Assembly (NCBI GenBank): GCA_963693365.1
Contig: CAVNZM010000005.1
Location: 8,122,001 to 8,186,000 of the forward strand
Reading direction: 5' to 3'
Source of the DNA: Amoebidium appalachense
Taxonomy: Eukaryota > Ichthyosporea
Length of the DNA: 64,000 nt
Shown here: positions 49,839 to 61,390 of the stretch, in pieces
How positions within the stretch are numbered: the stretch's first letter is position 1
Layout of the letters: the number at the start of each line of letters is the position of its first letter
The notes under the pieces: model-generated
What the model was told of the DNA's origin: nothing
Seen by the model: only the letters and a program-made list of their open reading frames with translations
The model's database searches: none
Program-made: the position numbers and the translations under genes

Positions 49839-51104
49839 TTCATTTGAGAAGGGGGTATTGCCAACGGTTAATGGGAACAGTGGGCGCCAGGTATGAGAGT
49901 GTGTAGGGATGTGATTATCAGGCAGAGAGGAAATGGGGGCCTTAGATATGACTGGGGATAAGAATTGGGTACCAGGTATGACTGGGGATAAGAATTGGGT
50001 ACCAGGTATGAGTGGGGTTTATGGGTACCAGGTATGAGTGGGATAAGAATTGGGTACCAGGTATGAGTGGGGATAAGAATTGGGTGCCAGGTATGAGTGG
50101 GGATAAAAATTGGGTGCCAGGTATGAGTGGGGATAAGAATTGGGTGCCAGGTATGAGTGGGGATAAGAATTGGGTGCCAGGTATGAGTGGGGATAAGAAT
50201 TGGGTACCAGGTATGAGTGGGGATAAGAAGTGGGTGCCAGGTATGAGTGGGGATAAGAATGGGTTATCAGGTATGAGTTGGGATAAGAATTGGGTGTTAG
50301 GTATGAGTGGGGATAAGAATTGGGTACCAGGTATGAGTGGGGATAAGAATTGGGTGTTAGGTATGAGTGGGGATAAGAATTGGGTGCCAGGTATGAGTGG
50401 GGATAAGAATTGGGTGTTAGGTATGAGTGGGGATAAGAATTGGGTGCCAGGTATGAGTGGGGATAAGAATTGGGTACCAGGTATGAGTGGGGATAAGAAT
50501 TGGGTGCCAGGTATGAGTGGGGATAAGAATTGGGTACCAGGTATAAGTGGGTATGAGGGGTTACTAGGTAAGTAGGGGGTGAGAGGAGGAAGGAGTCCAC
50601 AGAAGTATGTGTGTGTTTGGGGGGGAAGGGGGCAGCCAAGGTGTTCGATACCTCGTATTTCCTAATACACTAGCCATCTACACCATAAAACATTCACCAA
50701 CTTGCAGACTAGGCTGCACATTGAAATCAGAAATATAGGGGGGGGGGGGGGGGGGGGGGGGGGTAATACGGTATGCTCTCGTGCTTGGGGGTGGCAACTG
50801 AGGGCCTTGGGCAGATGGTTGCAGCCAAGGCCTACGACGCATACAACGTGGACCTGCTTGCATCGGGCCTGCACATCCGCACCCCCCACACCATCCGTGA
50901 CGTCACATGGGACGACATCCCCAAGTGGGTCGAGCGGTTTGGCGGCTACGCCGTGGTCAAGATCCCCTACTCAAATGCCGGCCAGGGCGTGTACACCATC
51001 ACGAACCAGGTACAGGGGCAGGGGTGGTGTAGCCGCACACACCCACTGCGTGCACACAAAGGCACTGTATGCACACACACAGGTGCTGCATGCAAACACA
51101 CACG

Positions 51105-51140
<36 letters not shown>

Positions 51141-51191
51141 TATGGCCATATGGGGGGGGGGGGGGGGGGGGCTCTGCATGCACACATACAG

Positions 51192-51229
<38 letters not shown>

Positions 51230-51330
51230 CACTGCATCCACACACACATGCTCTGCATGCACGCACACACAAAGGCATTGCATGCACATACACGGAGAGG
51301 CATTGCATACGCACATACACAACCACAGGC

Positions 51331-51371
<41 letters not shown>

Positions 51372-51497
51372 ATTGCACACACACACACACAGGCACGGCA
51401 TGCACACACACGCAGGCACTGCATGCACACACACACATCCCCCCCCCCCCCCCCCCTCCTACACACACACACACACACACAGAGGCACTGCATATGG

Positions 51498-51540
<43 letters not shown>

Positions 51541-51624
51541 CACTACATATGCACATACACACACACACACACACACACAGGCACTGCATATGCACACACA
51601 CACACACAAGCACTGCATATGCAC

Positions 51625-51659
<35 letters not shown>

Positions 51660-51671
51660 CAGGCACTGCAT

Positions 51672-51712
<41 letters not shown>

Positions 51713-52900
51713 CACCGCATATTCACACACACACAGGCACTGCATATGCATCCACACACACACACACACACACACCCAGGCACTGAATATGCACACACAC
51801 ACGGGCACTGCATATGCACACACACACAGGCACTGCATGCACACACGGCCATTGTACGCACGTGGCAGCACAAGGCAGCCACTGGCCCGTCACACTGCCC
51901 TTCTCTTGGTGCACTCATGACCCGTGCATATGGGTGGCTGTGCCCCGGGAAGAAGATGGGGTGCAAGGTCGGGGGGGGCGGGGGGGGTGGGAGGGAGGGT
52001 TTGCACCCATACCCTCCGGTGCATCTATGCAGCACAGCCACACGAACATACGCACACACATGCACAGAGACATGCACACACACGTTCTGGGACTGCATGG
52101 GACACACACACACGCCGACACAGTGTGCACGGCTCATGAGCATACACCTGCACGTGCACTGTGCAGAACCACCCCACTTTAGGTGCACCACTGTGCCCCC
52201 ATTGCATGGCCACATGGCCACATGTGTGCATTCATATTAACTGGCGGGGTGCATGTAGGAGGAGCTGCAGGTGTTCCAGGAGAAGGAGAAGGGGGGCCGC
52301 TACGACAAGTTCATAGTGCAGAGCCTGATCAGCAACTTCAAGTGGTGCACGGACCAGGGCGGCACCGTGGGCCGGCTGTACCACGTGGGCACCATCCCCA
52401 ACCGCAAGGCCGAGACCTACGTCAGCGACCTGCGCCTCATGCTCAGCGGCAGCACCAAGGGCTTCAGGGTCGTGGGCATGTACGCCCGCAGGGCACGGGA
52501 GCCCCTCAGCGACCATTTGGGGCCAGGGGCCAGCAGCTGGAGCCAGCTGGGCACCAACCTCAGTGTGGTGCAGGGCAACGGCCTGTTCGACACGGAGAGC
52601 GACCGGCTGCTGCTGATGGACCGCAAGGACTTCAACATGCTGGGCATGGGCCTGGACGATCTGATCGACGCATACGTGCAGACCGTGCTGGCCGTGGTGG
52701 CCATCGACCGCATGGCCGACCGCCTGACCATCGGGGGCAGATTCAGCAGGCTGCTGTTCAGGTCGGTCAATGATGACGAGGCACTGCTGGAGGAGATCAA
52801 GGACGTGGGCTTTGAGAAGACCCCTGCAGCACTCATGGACTGGATGGGCCTGGCTAGCCCCACAGTCAAGCACGCCAATGCGGGGCACGACCAGCAGTAG
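48590..52900 (+). CDS. ATP-grasp-like protein, function unknown
   Basis: Four exons, 48590-48737, 49062-49726, 50815-51009 and 52259-52900, join in phase to a 549-residue protein. The ATG sits in GCCATGG, six bases after an acceptor. After a low-complexity start (residues 1-40) the protein is dense and globular: [40 protein letters not shown], then across exon 3 [20 protein letters not shown], then [15 protein letters not shown] and [10 protein letters not shown]. The [13 protein letters not shown] stretch looks like the nucleotide-binding glycine-rich loop of ATP-grasp ligases, and VSDLRLM resembles their D-R strand. This suggests an ATP-dependent carboxylate-amine ligase-like fold, but no named family is recognised. 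No membrane segment or clear targeting signal is seen. The two large introns are filled with repeats. Confidence 0.7.
49945..50565. repeat. 30-bp minisatellite, about 20 units, donor-like units
   Basis: About 20 units of 30 bp (GGTATGAGTGGGGATAAGAA plus TTGGGTGCCA) lie in the second intron of the ATP-grasp-like gene. Variants GGTACC, GGTGCC and GGTGTT mark the units. Because 30 is divisible by three, a frame stays open and would read a repeated [10 protein letters not shown] decapeptide, but this is intronic and very unlikely to be translated. Confidence 0.93.
51060..51850. repeat. Repeat of GGCACTGCAT(AT)GCACACAC units
   Basis: Well over a dozen units made of GGCACTGCATATGCACACAC or a variant, followed by a variable (AC)n, fill the third intron of the ATP-grasp-like gene. 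Poly-G (51107-51170) and poly-C (51440-51456) runs interrupt the array. Confidence 0.9.
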
Positions 52901-54169
52901 ACGAAGCACATATCATGGACGCTACTAATTAGGCCTAGGACATACCCTGCACCATGTCAGTTTGTACCACACACCGCATGAAAGGACAGATGCCTGGCCT
53001 GGGGCCGCCGGCCGGCAGTCACCGGGCACAGAGGGTTTCATGATCTGCTCGAAGAATTCACATGCATATAATCGTATCTGGATATCTTACGTGCTTGGGC
53101 TGATGATACGTGCACTAGTTCTGTACATGGATAATAGACCTGCTTGCATGTGTGCATATTACCGTGAATCAACATGGGGCATGTGCAGCTATTGCTCGAG
53201 CCTGTGGCTCGGTTCATATATATTCCTAGCTTGTGGTACGTGTGGGTCAAGTGTTTCCAAATTGGTGATTGTCCGTGTTTGCCTCCCTCCCCTCCCGGGG
53301 CCTTCCACCCACCCACCCACCATGATTCCCTTCCGGGCCCCGTCGTTTGTGTGAATAGGCATGCAGTCCTGGGGGTGCCCGGAGGGGTGGGGGTGGAGGG
53401 GACTCCTCGGGGGTAATTTGCGTCGTGGGACTTAGTGTACATTAGTGCATCGGATGCTATTATGGTTACTGGGAGGTTGCTTGACATGAGCTGCATGGAC
53501 TACTTGTACAGGATGATTGGTCCACACACAATCGATGCATATACGTATACATACACATAATCCATGCATGTACGTATACGTAGGGCTACCTTTCCGTTAT
53601 CTATTAACTAATATTATAACGACCGTTTGACCTTCCCGTAATCTGGCCCAGTGACTAATCACTGACTATGCAACCCGCGGAGATTTGCATAGCGAAATCA
53701 AAAGCCGAAACGCGCATAAAACCAAGCAGCATAGAAGAATATTAACGTGTGGAGGTGTTTGTGTCAAAAAATATAAAAAGTTTAAGTCTAAAATTGATTC
53801 AGAACAAAGTATTAGAGGGCAAAAAGGGAGGTAAGCAGCCGCTACGTGTGGCTGTAGGTGTCAGGGTATGAACTAATGCAACCCTGAGTCAAAAAGGACC
53901 GTTCTCGGCTACATGCCATGGCGCTCGGGTATGACTATTGGTCTAGCAAAAATAATAAAACATCGTAAAAAATCCATTTTTTTACTTTTCGATAAATGCT
54001 ATGATAAAAATCACAACGTGCCCGATGCCGATTTCGCCTCCTTTCGATAGTACGTACGACGAATGAACTTGGAGAATTGGACGCCATAAGTAAATATATC
54101 AACCAATGAACACCTTTTGACGCATCAAGTAAATATATCCAACTATGCATGTGACGAGGATGGACACGT

Positions 54170-54206
<37 letters not shown>

Positions 54207-54299
54207 TACGCACACACATTCACTCACACACACCCACACAAACTTAGACACTCGTTCTATTCACTCACACATTCTTTCGCGCTCACGCACTCTAATCAA

Positions 54300-54374
<75 letters not shown>

Positions 54375-54604
54375 AACACACACACAAACATTCACACACA
54401 CCCATTGTATGCACACACACACACACATTCGCCACACGTGCACACACACACACACACACACAAATACACACCCACACACACATGTACACACATACACACA
54501 CACACACGCATACAAACACACACACAAACATTCACACACACCCATTGTCTTCAGACACACATTCTTTCGCGCTCCCGCACTCCAACCAACAACACAACGC
54601 ACAA

Positions 54605-54655
<51 letters not shown>

Positions 54656-54689
54656 ACCACACACATTCGCACACACAACCACATAAAGG
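52901..54689. other. Intergenic region with (AC)n arrays
   Basis: No gene is seen. Near 53525-53585 two related segments contain ATGCATATACGTATACATAC and ATAATCCATGCATGTACG; similar sequence recurs at 61767-61830 on the far side of the Helitron-like composite. (AC)n arrays at about 54165-54660 include two diverged copies of a block with ACACACCCATTGT then CACACATTC. Confidence 0.6.
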
Positions 54690-54787
54690 CTCCCCATCAA
54701 TCTTATGTTTCCCGAAAACTTTGCCATACTCATCCACTTTGACTCGTTTTAAGCGGCGGCGACAGCCGGCGCTTAGACCTCCTTGTA
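54690..54787 (+). mobile_element. 3' end of another Helitron-like element (fragment)
   Basis: This short segment ends in an imperfect hairpin (54753-54760 with 54765-54772, loop GACA) followed by 15 bases ending CTTGTA. The same layout, hairpin plus 15 bases ending CTTGTA, ends both arms of the neighbouring composite. It abuts the left arm tail to tail at 54787/54788. How far the fragment extends to the left is unknown. Confidence 0.5.
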
Positions 54788-54802
54788 TACAAGTAGGTCT
54801 GT

Positions 54803-54822
54803 GCGCCGGCTGTCGCCGGCGC
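54803..54822 (-). other. Terminal hairpin, left arm
   Basis: Perfect 8-bp stem GCGCCGGC/GCCGGCGC with loop TGTC, set 15 bases from the arm end; on the minus strand this is the 3'-end hairpin of the left Helitron-like arm. Confidence 0.7.
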
Positions 54823-54952
54823 CAAAACATAACGAAACAGTTATTGATGTTGGGTTGTGTGGTTGTTACCACTCCCCCCCTCCCCCCCCCTGCCTGCCCC
54901 CCCCACCTCACACATTCCCCTCCCTCCCCTCCCTGGCCCTTTGGCCTCACGC

Positions 54953-55004
<52 letters not shown>

Positions 55005-55595
55005 CCCCTCCCAATCCTGCAGTTGCCGGATCTGCCAAATGTTATGACCCTTTTCCCTTTCATTTAACCCCCCTCCTCCCCCCTCCCCCCACTCCCCCCC
55101 CCCCCCCCCCCCCCCCCCTCCTTCTTTCTGGCCCCCCTCCCACGGGGCACCCTGGGCAGTGGCGGCGGTAGCATCCCCCCCCCCCCCCCCCCCCCCCCCC
55201 CCCGTCGAAATTGCAAAGTGAGGTAATGGGTATGAGCAAATTATGTGGGAAGTGATGGGAGTGGGGCCAGCCCAAATAAGTTAAATTCATTTATTTTGCC
55301 AGAAGGAGGCAGCCTGTATGGCAACTATGAACAGCTAAGTAGGTAAACCTACCCCTCCCCCCCCTTCCCCCCCCTTCTGCCTTCCCCTCCCCCTTAGAAA
55401 CCCCCCGCCCCCCTCCCCCCCAGCTACCCCCCCCCCCCCCACCCCTTTTTTTTAATTATTTTGCCATCCCCCCCCCCCCCCCTCCCCCCTCCCCCTGCTG
55501 CCCCCTGTGTCCTTCATGTCAAGGACCTGAATATTTATGACATGGTGCACGTGGTACCAAAAGCAGTGAATGGTGGTGTGTTGTGATTAATGTAA

Positions 55596-56171
55596 TCAGG
55601 GGGGGTTGAAGATATTGCGAATGTAGGGAGAAACGACATTGAAGGTGTAGGCAATGGCATTTGCAGAAATGTCATTTTCATGTACACAGATAAGTATGTG
55701 TCTACGTGTGCGGACACGGCCTAGTGCCACATAGAGTTGACCGTGAGCAAACACAGGAGTACGTAAATACAAACCGCAGACGTCGAGGGTTTGGCCTTGG
55801 GATTTGTTAATGGTGAGTCCGTAGGCAAGCTTTAAAGGATACTGTTTTCTATTCACTGTTACACCTCGGGTTGGTTGAAATTGGAAGGTAAATCTAGGTA
55901 TGAGAACAGACTCGACAGATCCTAAGGAATCAACTATGCGGTCGCAACGAATGTAGTAATTGTATAGTTCCCTTATGATTAGTTTTGTGCCATTGACCAA
56001 TTGGTGGTGGATGGAGAGGTTTCGCATGAGCATAACTACAGCACCTACCTTGAAAACGAATTTATGGTCAGGTATTCCTGGGTGGTGCACTGACGCCAAG
56101 AAGTCTTCCGTTGGTGAATTTGACGGGCATAACAATACTCCGGGTAGAAACGCCGGCCACAAATAAGCCAA
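55596..56171 (-). pseudogene. Helitron/PIF1-like helicase, C-terminal fragment (left arm)
   Basis: An open minus-strand frame of about 190 residues carries the last motifs of the SF1B helicase in Helitron proteins: HHPGIPDHKFVFKVGAVVML, NGTKLIIREL, VLIPRFTF, then LKLAYGLTINKSQGQTLDVC and FAHGQLYVALGRVRTR, ending NIFNPP and a stop. The TINKSQGQTL and HGQLYVALGR blocks are diagnostic of PIF1/Helitron helicases. The N-terminal ATPase half and the Rep domain are missing, so this is a 5'-truncated remnant and not a complete gene. Confidence 0.75.
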
Positions 56172-56492
56172 AATAAAAGTGTGGTAGCAACTAGACGACT
56201 TCTAGGTAATACCGCATCACGAACGAACTGCGGCGCTGTGCGTGGCGTATCGTGCCTAAAGCCCAAAATCCCCCTAAATCTATGCGCTTGGCGGAGTTCT
56301 GCATACATGATTTTGCGGAATTGGTACGGTGCAGAAGGATTCCGGCAGGGCTGTAATTTTCGCCGTAACGATAGCCATACAACATACATGAAAACGCGCT
56401 AACGAATAACTTCGGGTAAAAACCTTCTAGAAATGATTATCAAAAAAAAAAAAAAGAGGGACATAAAAGAGGTGGAATTTAGGTCCATTTTC

Positions 56493-56499
56493 TATAAAA
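56493..56499 (+). promoter_or_regulatory. TATA box of the element-borne gene
   Basis: TATAAAA lies 92 bases before the ATG at 56591, in an A/T-rich context followed by GGGGACC. It is well placed for a core promoter with a leader of about 60 bases. Confidence 0.5.
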
Positions 56500-56590
56500 A
56501 GGGGACCTTCGTCTTCCTGCTGTCACCACATCCACATTTCAACACCCCGTTCACAGCTCGTTGATTCACGGACAGTGACACGTCGTGAAA

Positions 56591-57739
56591 ATGAATCTGC
56601 ACCCACACATGATGCATGCATCCTTCCTTATGGATGTCCTCTCGGTTGTGATGCTTCCCACCAACCTTAAGCCCGGTGAGAGGCACACCGCTGCTATGGT
56701 CAAGGGCAGGAACACCACCATGTGCCTGAATGCCACGAACAACGCCGAACCCAACATGCAGATCGTCGTCATGGTGTTCAACAACGAGAAGGACCCCAAG
56801 TACTTGGAGATGGCCAAAAACAGTGCTGGTAGCGTCGTCCATGTGCAGGGCCGTTTGTCTGCCAATGTGGAAACATTTGTCGACCGTAACCGCCCTGGAG
56901 CCACCCATGTGATCAAGGGTGCCGGGATCGTCACCCAAGTTGTCTCGGCAGCTCATAAGGCCGCATTCAAGACCATGGTTGCACCCCACATGTGGAGTGC
57001 GTATGGCGCCGTTGTGCTCGGGATTGAGAAAGTCTACAAACCCAAGATCAACCTGACAGACGCCGATGCAGCGCTGGCAAGTGTGGATATGAAGTGCATG
57101 GGGCGCATCTATGAGGTCGGGAATAAGGTGGATCGTTACATTGGTCAACCCGTGTGCATGGTGCGTGCCGTTGCCAAGATGCTCCGTAACAAAGACGGCA
57201 CCCTTGACCACGTACTGGAGGGAGGCATCGTCCAGGCGTCCGGTGAGCTTACCTACATCCAGGGCAAGAACATTTTCGTTCTCGACACCACTGTGGGTGG
57301 GACATGTGTGCTCGTGCGGGGACCGGCTGCCACTACTGCTGCCACACCCACTGGATCCGACATCAAACTGGGCAACCTGCAGCTGTCTGGGGCGAGCAAC
57401 TCTGCCCTTCGTGGATTGGCTGCTATTCTATCCTATGATGATGTGAACGAGGAAAACGGGGAGAAGGAAGACATGAACGAGGACGAGCCCGTTGCCACCC
57501 CTACCAAGAAACGTAAGATGGGGGCAAAGCTTTTCCTGTCGACCGACGACGACGACGTCCCTCTGAAGGATATTGCAGCCATCAAGAAAACCAAGGACAA
57601 CGACAATTTGATGGGCCGCGTCAATTCCGATGTTGACGAGCCCGAGGATTCCAATTCGGAGGGAGAAGACGGTGACGATGACATCGAGGAAGATTACGGC
57701 TTGCTCGATGGTGCAGCCATTTTCAACGTTGAGGATTAA
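56591..57739 (+). CDS. Orphan element-borne protein with acidic tail, possibly nucleic-acid binding
   Basis: This intronless gene encodes 382 residues starting MNLHPHMMHASFLM. The first ~270 residues are regular mixed alpha/beta sequence with beta-rich stretches (MQIVVMVFNN, SVVHVQGRLSANVETF, NIFVLDTTVGGTCVLV) that could form OB-like barrels. A basic nuclear-signal-like motif, TPTKKRKMGAKL, follows near residue 305, and the C-terminal ~50 residues are strongly acidic (EDSNSEGEDGDDDIEEDYG). An acidic tail after a beta-barrel core is seen in many single-stranded-DNA-binding proteins, and some Helitrons carry RPA-like genes, so such a role is a reasonable guess and not a demonstrated one. The gene is intact, has a TATA box and lies only in the left half of the palindromic element. 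No family is recognised. Confidence 0.65.
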   Translation: MNLHPHMMHASFLMDVLSVVMLPTNLKPGERHTAAMVKGRNTTMCLNATNNAEPNMQIVVMVFNNEKDPKYLEMAKNSAGSVVHVQGRLSANVETFVDRNRPGATHVIKGAGIVTQVVSAAHKAAFKTMVAPHMWSAYGAVVLGIEKVYKPKINLTDADAALASVDMKCMGRIYEVGNKVDRYIGQPVCMVRAVAKMLRNKDGTLDHVLEGGIVQASGELTYIQGKNIFVLDTTVGGTCVLVRGPAATTAATPTGSDIKLGNLQLSGASNSALRGLAAILSYDDVNEENGEKEDMNEDEPVATPTKKRKMGAKLFLSTDDDDVPLKDIAAIKKTKDNDNLMGRVNSDVDEPEDSNSEGEDGDDDIEEDYGLLDGAAIFNVED

Positions 57740-58108
57740 CTTCCAGTGCTGCAGTGCCCATAGCCCATTTCCACTATGTATTGTTTGTAATAATATATTT
57801 TGATTTATTTGACGTTATCTAATACTATTGGGGATAGAACAAACAAACCAAAACAATGATGTTCTGTTTAGTTGTGGGAATTAATTGCATGGAATTTTAA
57901 TAGCACTGTGTTATCAGTCTAGGGAGAGATTGCCATTGCCGAAGTACCAAGTTTACTTGTGGTCCTCCAAAAACATGTAGCTGAAAACCACCAAGTGCAA
58001 TATGTTTTAAATTGCTTGCAAAAATTTTATAATATTATTATTATCTTGTTGTTTTACTTATTTTACAGAACTGTATGGTAACCCCCTTTGTGATATGTAT
58101 GGGCACGC

Positions 58109-58114
58109 AATAAA
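58109..58114 (+). terminator. Candidate poly(A) signal AATAAA
   Basis: AATAAA lies 370 bases past the stop of the element-borne gene. It is the first exact match downstream, so the 3' untranslated region would be long; assignment is tentative. Confidence 0.3.
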
Positions 58115-58325
58115 ACTTTCCACGTGCACTGAGTGCCAGGTGGGCAAGATATTTCCGTGCATACTTGCTTATCTTTCCGTCGAATAAATCCAGTCAAAAG
58201 AAAGAAAAATTGGCACCCCCCCGAAATGTTCCCGAACATAAAATCATCATTCTACGGTGTGTGTCAATATACCATGCTCACAAGTCAGTACTGCAATTAT
58301 ACTATTCTCAGTTTACTTCAAAGCA

Positions 58326-58360
<35 letters not shown>

Positions 58361-58860
58361 CCCCTCTTCCCATTCCCTGCCCCCCCAAATTTTTTTAAGT
58401 TATGCTTTTCATACTCAGTGACTGCAATCATGGCACCCGTGTTTTCTAGATATATTTCCTTTCATTGTGTTCAACGTCTATGTGTGTGTGTGTGTGTGTG
58501 TGTGTGCATGTTTGTGTGTGTGTGAATGTGTGTGTGTGGGCCAAGTTAAGGTTGTATGCGCTTCTTTCTTCTTAGTTGTTTTTGTATTCTATTCGATTAT
58601 TACTTTGTGTGTAAATGTGGAAAAAAAACAAATAAAAAAACAACGACCACCGCCCAGCTTGAATCACCCTAGCTCTAGTGTAAAACAATAATCATTATCA
58701 GTCACAAACCCTTCTACTACACTCGCCCCAAATGTCATATTCACATTACTGAGTTGATTTAGTTGTGTTTTTTACTCTATTTTTTTCAACAACTGTCTGC
58801 TATTAAACAGTAAAATGTACATCTGTTTGTGTGTGTGTGTGTGTGTGTGTGCCACAGGCC

Positions 58861-58908
<48 letters not shown>

Positions 58909-59069
58909 ATATAGAATTTACCGTCCTCATCCCCGTGTCCCCCTAAACCGGTGTTAGCGGACCTTTGAGGTTTTTGTGATTGGATTGGTAGTTCTATTAC
59001 ATTAAAATTTTCAAAATGTCGTTGTACCAATGATATAATACGTTGTAAAACAAATGTCGCCGAATTTCT

Positions 59070-60215
59070 CTAAAAAAAGTGCGTTCCATTCTGGGTTAGA
59101 AACCCAGACCGTTTTGATACGGGAATCACCTGATCTCTGCCGTCATTCAGCCCAGCGCGTTCACAGTGAATCCGAAACCGCTGGTTTTTTTCTTTTTATT
59201 TCAAAGCCCCGAGTACGTACATCCTCTCGGGCCCAACTTTACGGCACTATATTTCAATTTTCTCATTATCAAATATATAGTTATTTTAGGCTTTTTCATT
59301 AGTATCGCAAGAATATTTAGCGATTTTGATGTCATAAAAACAACTAAGCAACGTTTCGATGGTTTTTGATGCCTCACAAAATTGCCTTAGGTCCCCTCCA
59401 AATTCCGGATTTGAGGTCCGGCACTAAAAAAGGTGCGTTCCATTCTGGGTTAGAAACGAAAACCGTTTTGATACGGGGATCACCTGATCTCTGCCGTCAT
59501 TCAGCCCAGCGCGTTCACAGTAGACTCCGAAACCGCTGGTTTTTTTCTTTTTACTTCAAAGCCCCGAGTACGTACATCCTCTCGGGCCCAACTTTAGGGC
59601 ACTATATTTCAATTTTCTCATTATCAAATATATAGTTATTTTAGGCTTTTTCATTAGTATCGCAAGAATATTTAGCGATTTTGATGTCATAAAAACAACT
59701 AAGCAACGTTTCGATGGTTTTTGATGCCTCACAAAATGGCCTTTGGTCCCCTCCAAATTCCGGATTTGAGGTCCGGCAAACAACGCATTATATATATTGT
59801 TAATATAATGCGTTGTTTGCCGGACCTCAAATCAACAATATATATAATGCGTTGTTTGCCGGACCTCAAATCCGGAATTTGGAGGGGACCTAAGCCCATT
59901 TTGTGAGGCATCAAAAACCATCGAAACATTGCTTAGTTGTTTTTATGACATCAAATTCGCTAAATATTCTTGCGATACTAATGAAAAAGCCTAAAATAAC
60001 TATATATATGATAATGAGAAAACTGAAATATAGTGCCCTAAAGTTGGGCCCGAGAGGATGTACGTACTCGGGGCTTTGAAATAAAAAGAAAAAAACCAGC
60101 GGTTTCGGAGTCTACGTATACTGTGAACACGCTGGGCTGAATGACGGCAGAGATCAGGTGATTCCCGTATCAAAACGGTTTTCGTTTCTAACCCAGAATG
60201 GAACGTACTTTTTTT
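59070..60215. repeat. Nested ~350-bp repeats, two direct and one inverted
   Basis: Copies at about 59072-59425 and 59430-59780 are direct repeats; 59800-60215 is the inverted copy. All contain GTGCGTTCCATTCTGGGTTA (or GTACGTT in the inverted copy) and end in CCAAATTCCGGATTTGAGG then TCCGGCA. At the centre, 59775-59880, AACAACGCATTATATATATT and its complement alternate, giving the symmetry centre of the whole palindrome. Confidence 0.85.
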
Positions 60216-60378
60216 AGAGAAATTCGGCGACATTTGTTTTACGAAGTACCATATCATTGGTACAACGACATTTTGAAACTTTTAATGTAATAGAACTACC
60301 AATCCAATCACAAAAACCTCAAAGGTCTGCTAACACCGGTTTAGGGGGACACGGGGATGAGGACGGTAAATTCTATAT

Positions 60379-60453
<75 letters not shown>

Positions 60454-60662
60454 GGCCTGTGGCACACACACACACACACACACACAAACACATGTACATT
60501 TTAGTGTTTAATAGCTATAGGCAGACAGTTGTTGGAAAAAAATAGAGTAGAAAACACAACTAAATCAACTCAGTAATGTGAATATGACATTTAGGGCGAG
60601 TGTACTAGAAGGGTTTGTGGCTGATAATGATTATTTTTTTACACTAGAGCTAGGGTGATTCA

Positions 60663-61079
60663 ACCTCTCCATCCACCACCAATTGGTCAATGGCGCAAAA
60701 GTAATCATACAGTTACTACATTCGTTGCGACCGCATAGTTGATTCCTTAGGATCTGTCGAGTCTGTTCTCATACCTAGATTTACCTTCCAATTTCAACCA
60801 ACCCGAGGTGTAACAGTGAATAGAAAACAGTATCCTCTAAAGCTTGCCTACGGACTCACCATTAACAAGTCCCAAGGCCAAACCCTCGACGTCTGCGGTT
60901 TGTATTTACGTACCCCGGTGTTTGCTCACGGTCAACTCTATGTGGCACTTGGCCGTGTCCGCACACGTAGACACATACTTATCTGTGTACATGAAAATGA
61001 CAAAGTTTCTGCAAATGTCATTGCCTACACCGTCAATGTCGTTTCTCCCTACATTCGCAATATCTTCAACCCCCCCTGA
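60663..61079 (+). pseudogene. Helitron/PIF1-like helicase, C-terminal fragment (right arm)
   Basis: This second copy of the helicase end reads outward to the right. It preserves LKLAYGLTINKSQGQTLDVC, FAHGQLYVALGRVRTR and the NIFNPP ending, but near 60708 it lacks 11 bases present in the left arm, which shifts the frame before these motifs. It also starts later than the left copy, at the junction GATTCAA/CCTCTCC. It is clearly non-functional. Confidence 0.8.
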
Positions 61080-61389
61080 TTACATAATCACAACACACCA
61101 TCAGTCACTGCTTTTGGTACCACCATGTCATAAATATTCAGGTCCTTGAGATGAAGGACGCAGGGGGCAGCAGGGCGAGGGGGGGGGGGGGGGGGGGGGG
61201 GTTGAAGGGGGAGGGGAAGGGGGGGAGGGGGGGGGGGGGTAGGTTTACCTACTTAGCTGTGCATAGTTGCCATACAGGCTGCCTCCTTCTGGCAAAATAT
61301 ATAAATTTAACTTATTTGGGCTGGCCCCACTCCCATCACTTCCCACCATCATTTGCTCATAGCCATCCCCGATCACTTTGCAATTTCGA

Positions 61390-61390
<1 letters not shown>

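Noticed and set aside
50012-50575. A 187-codon frame of a repeated decapeptide [10 protein letters not shown]
   Set aside because: It is the 30-bp minisatellite inside an intron; the frame is open only because the period is a multiple of three.
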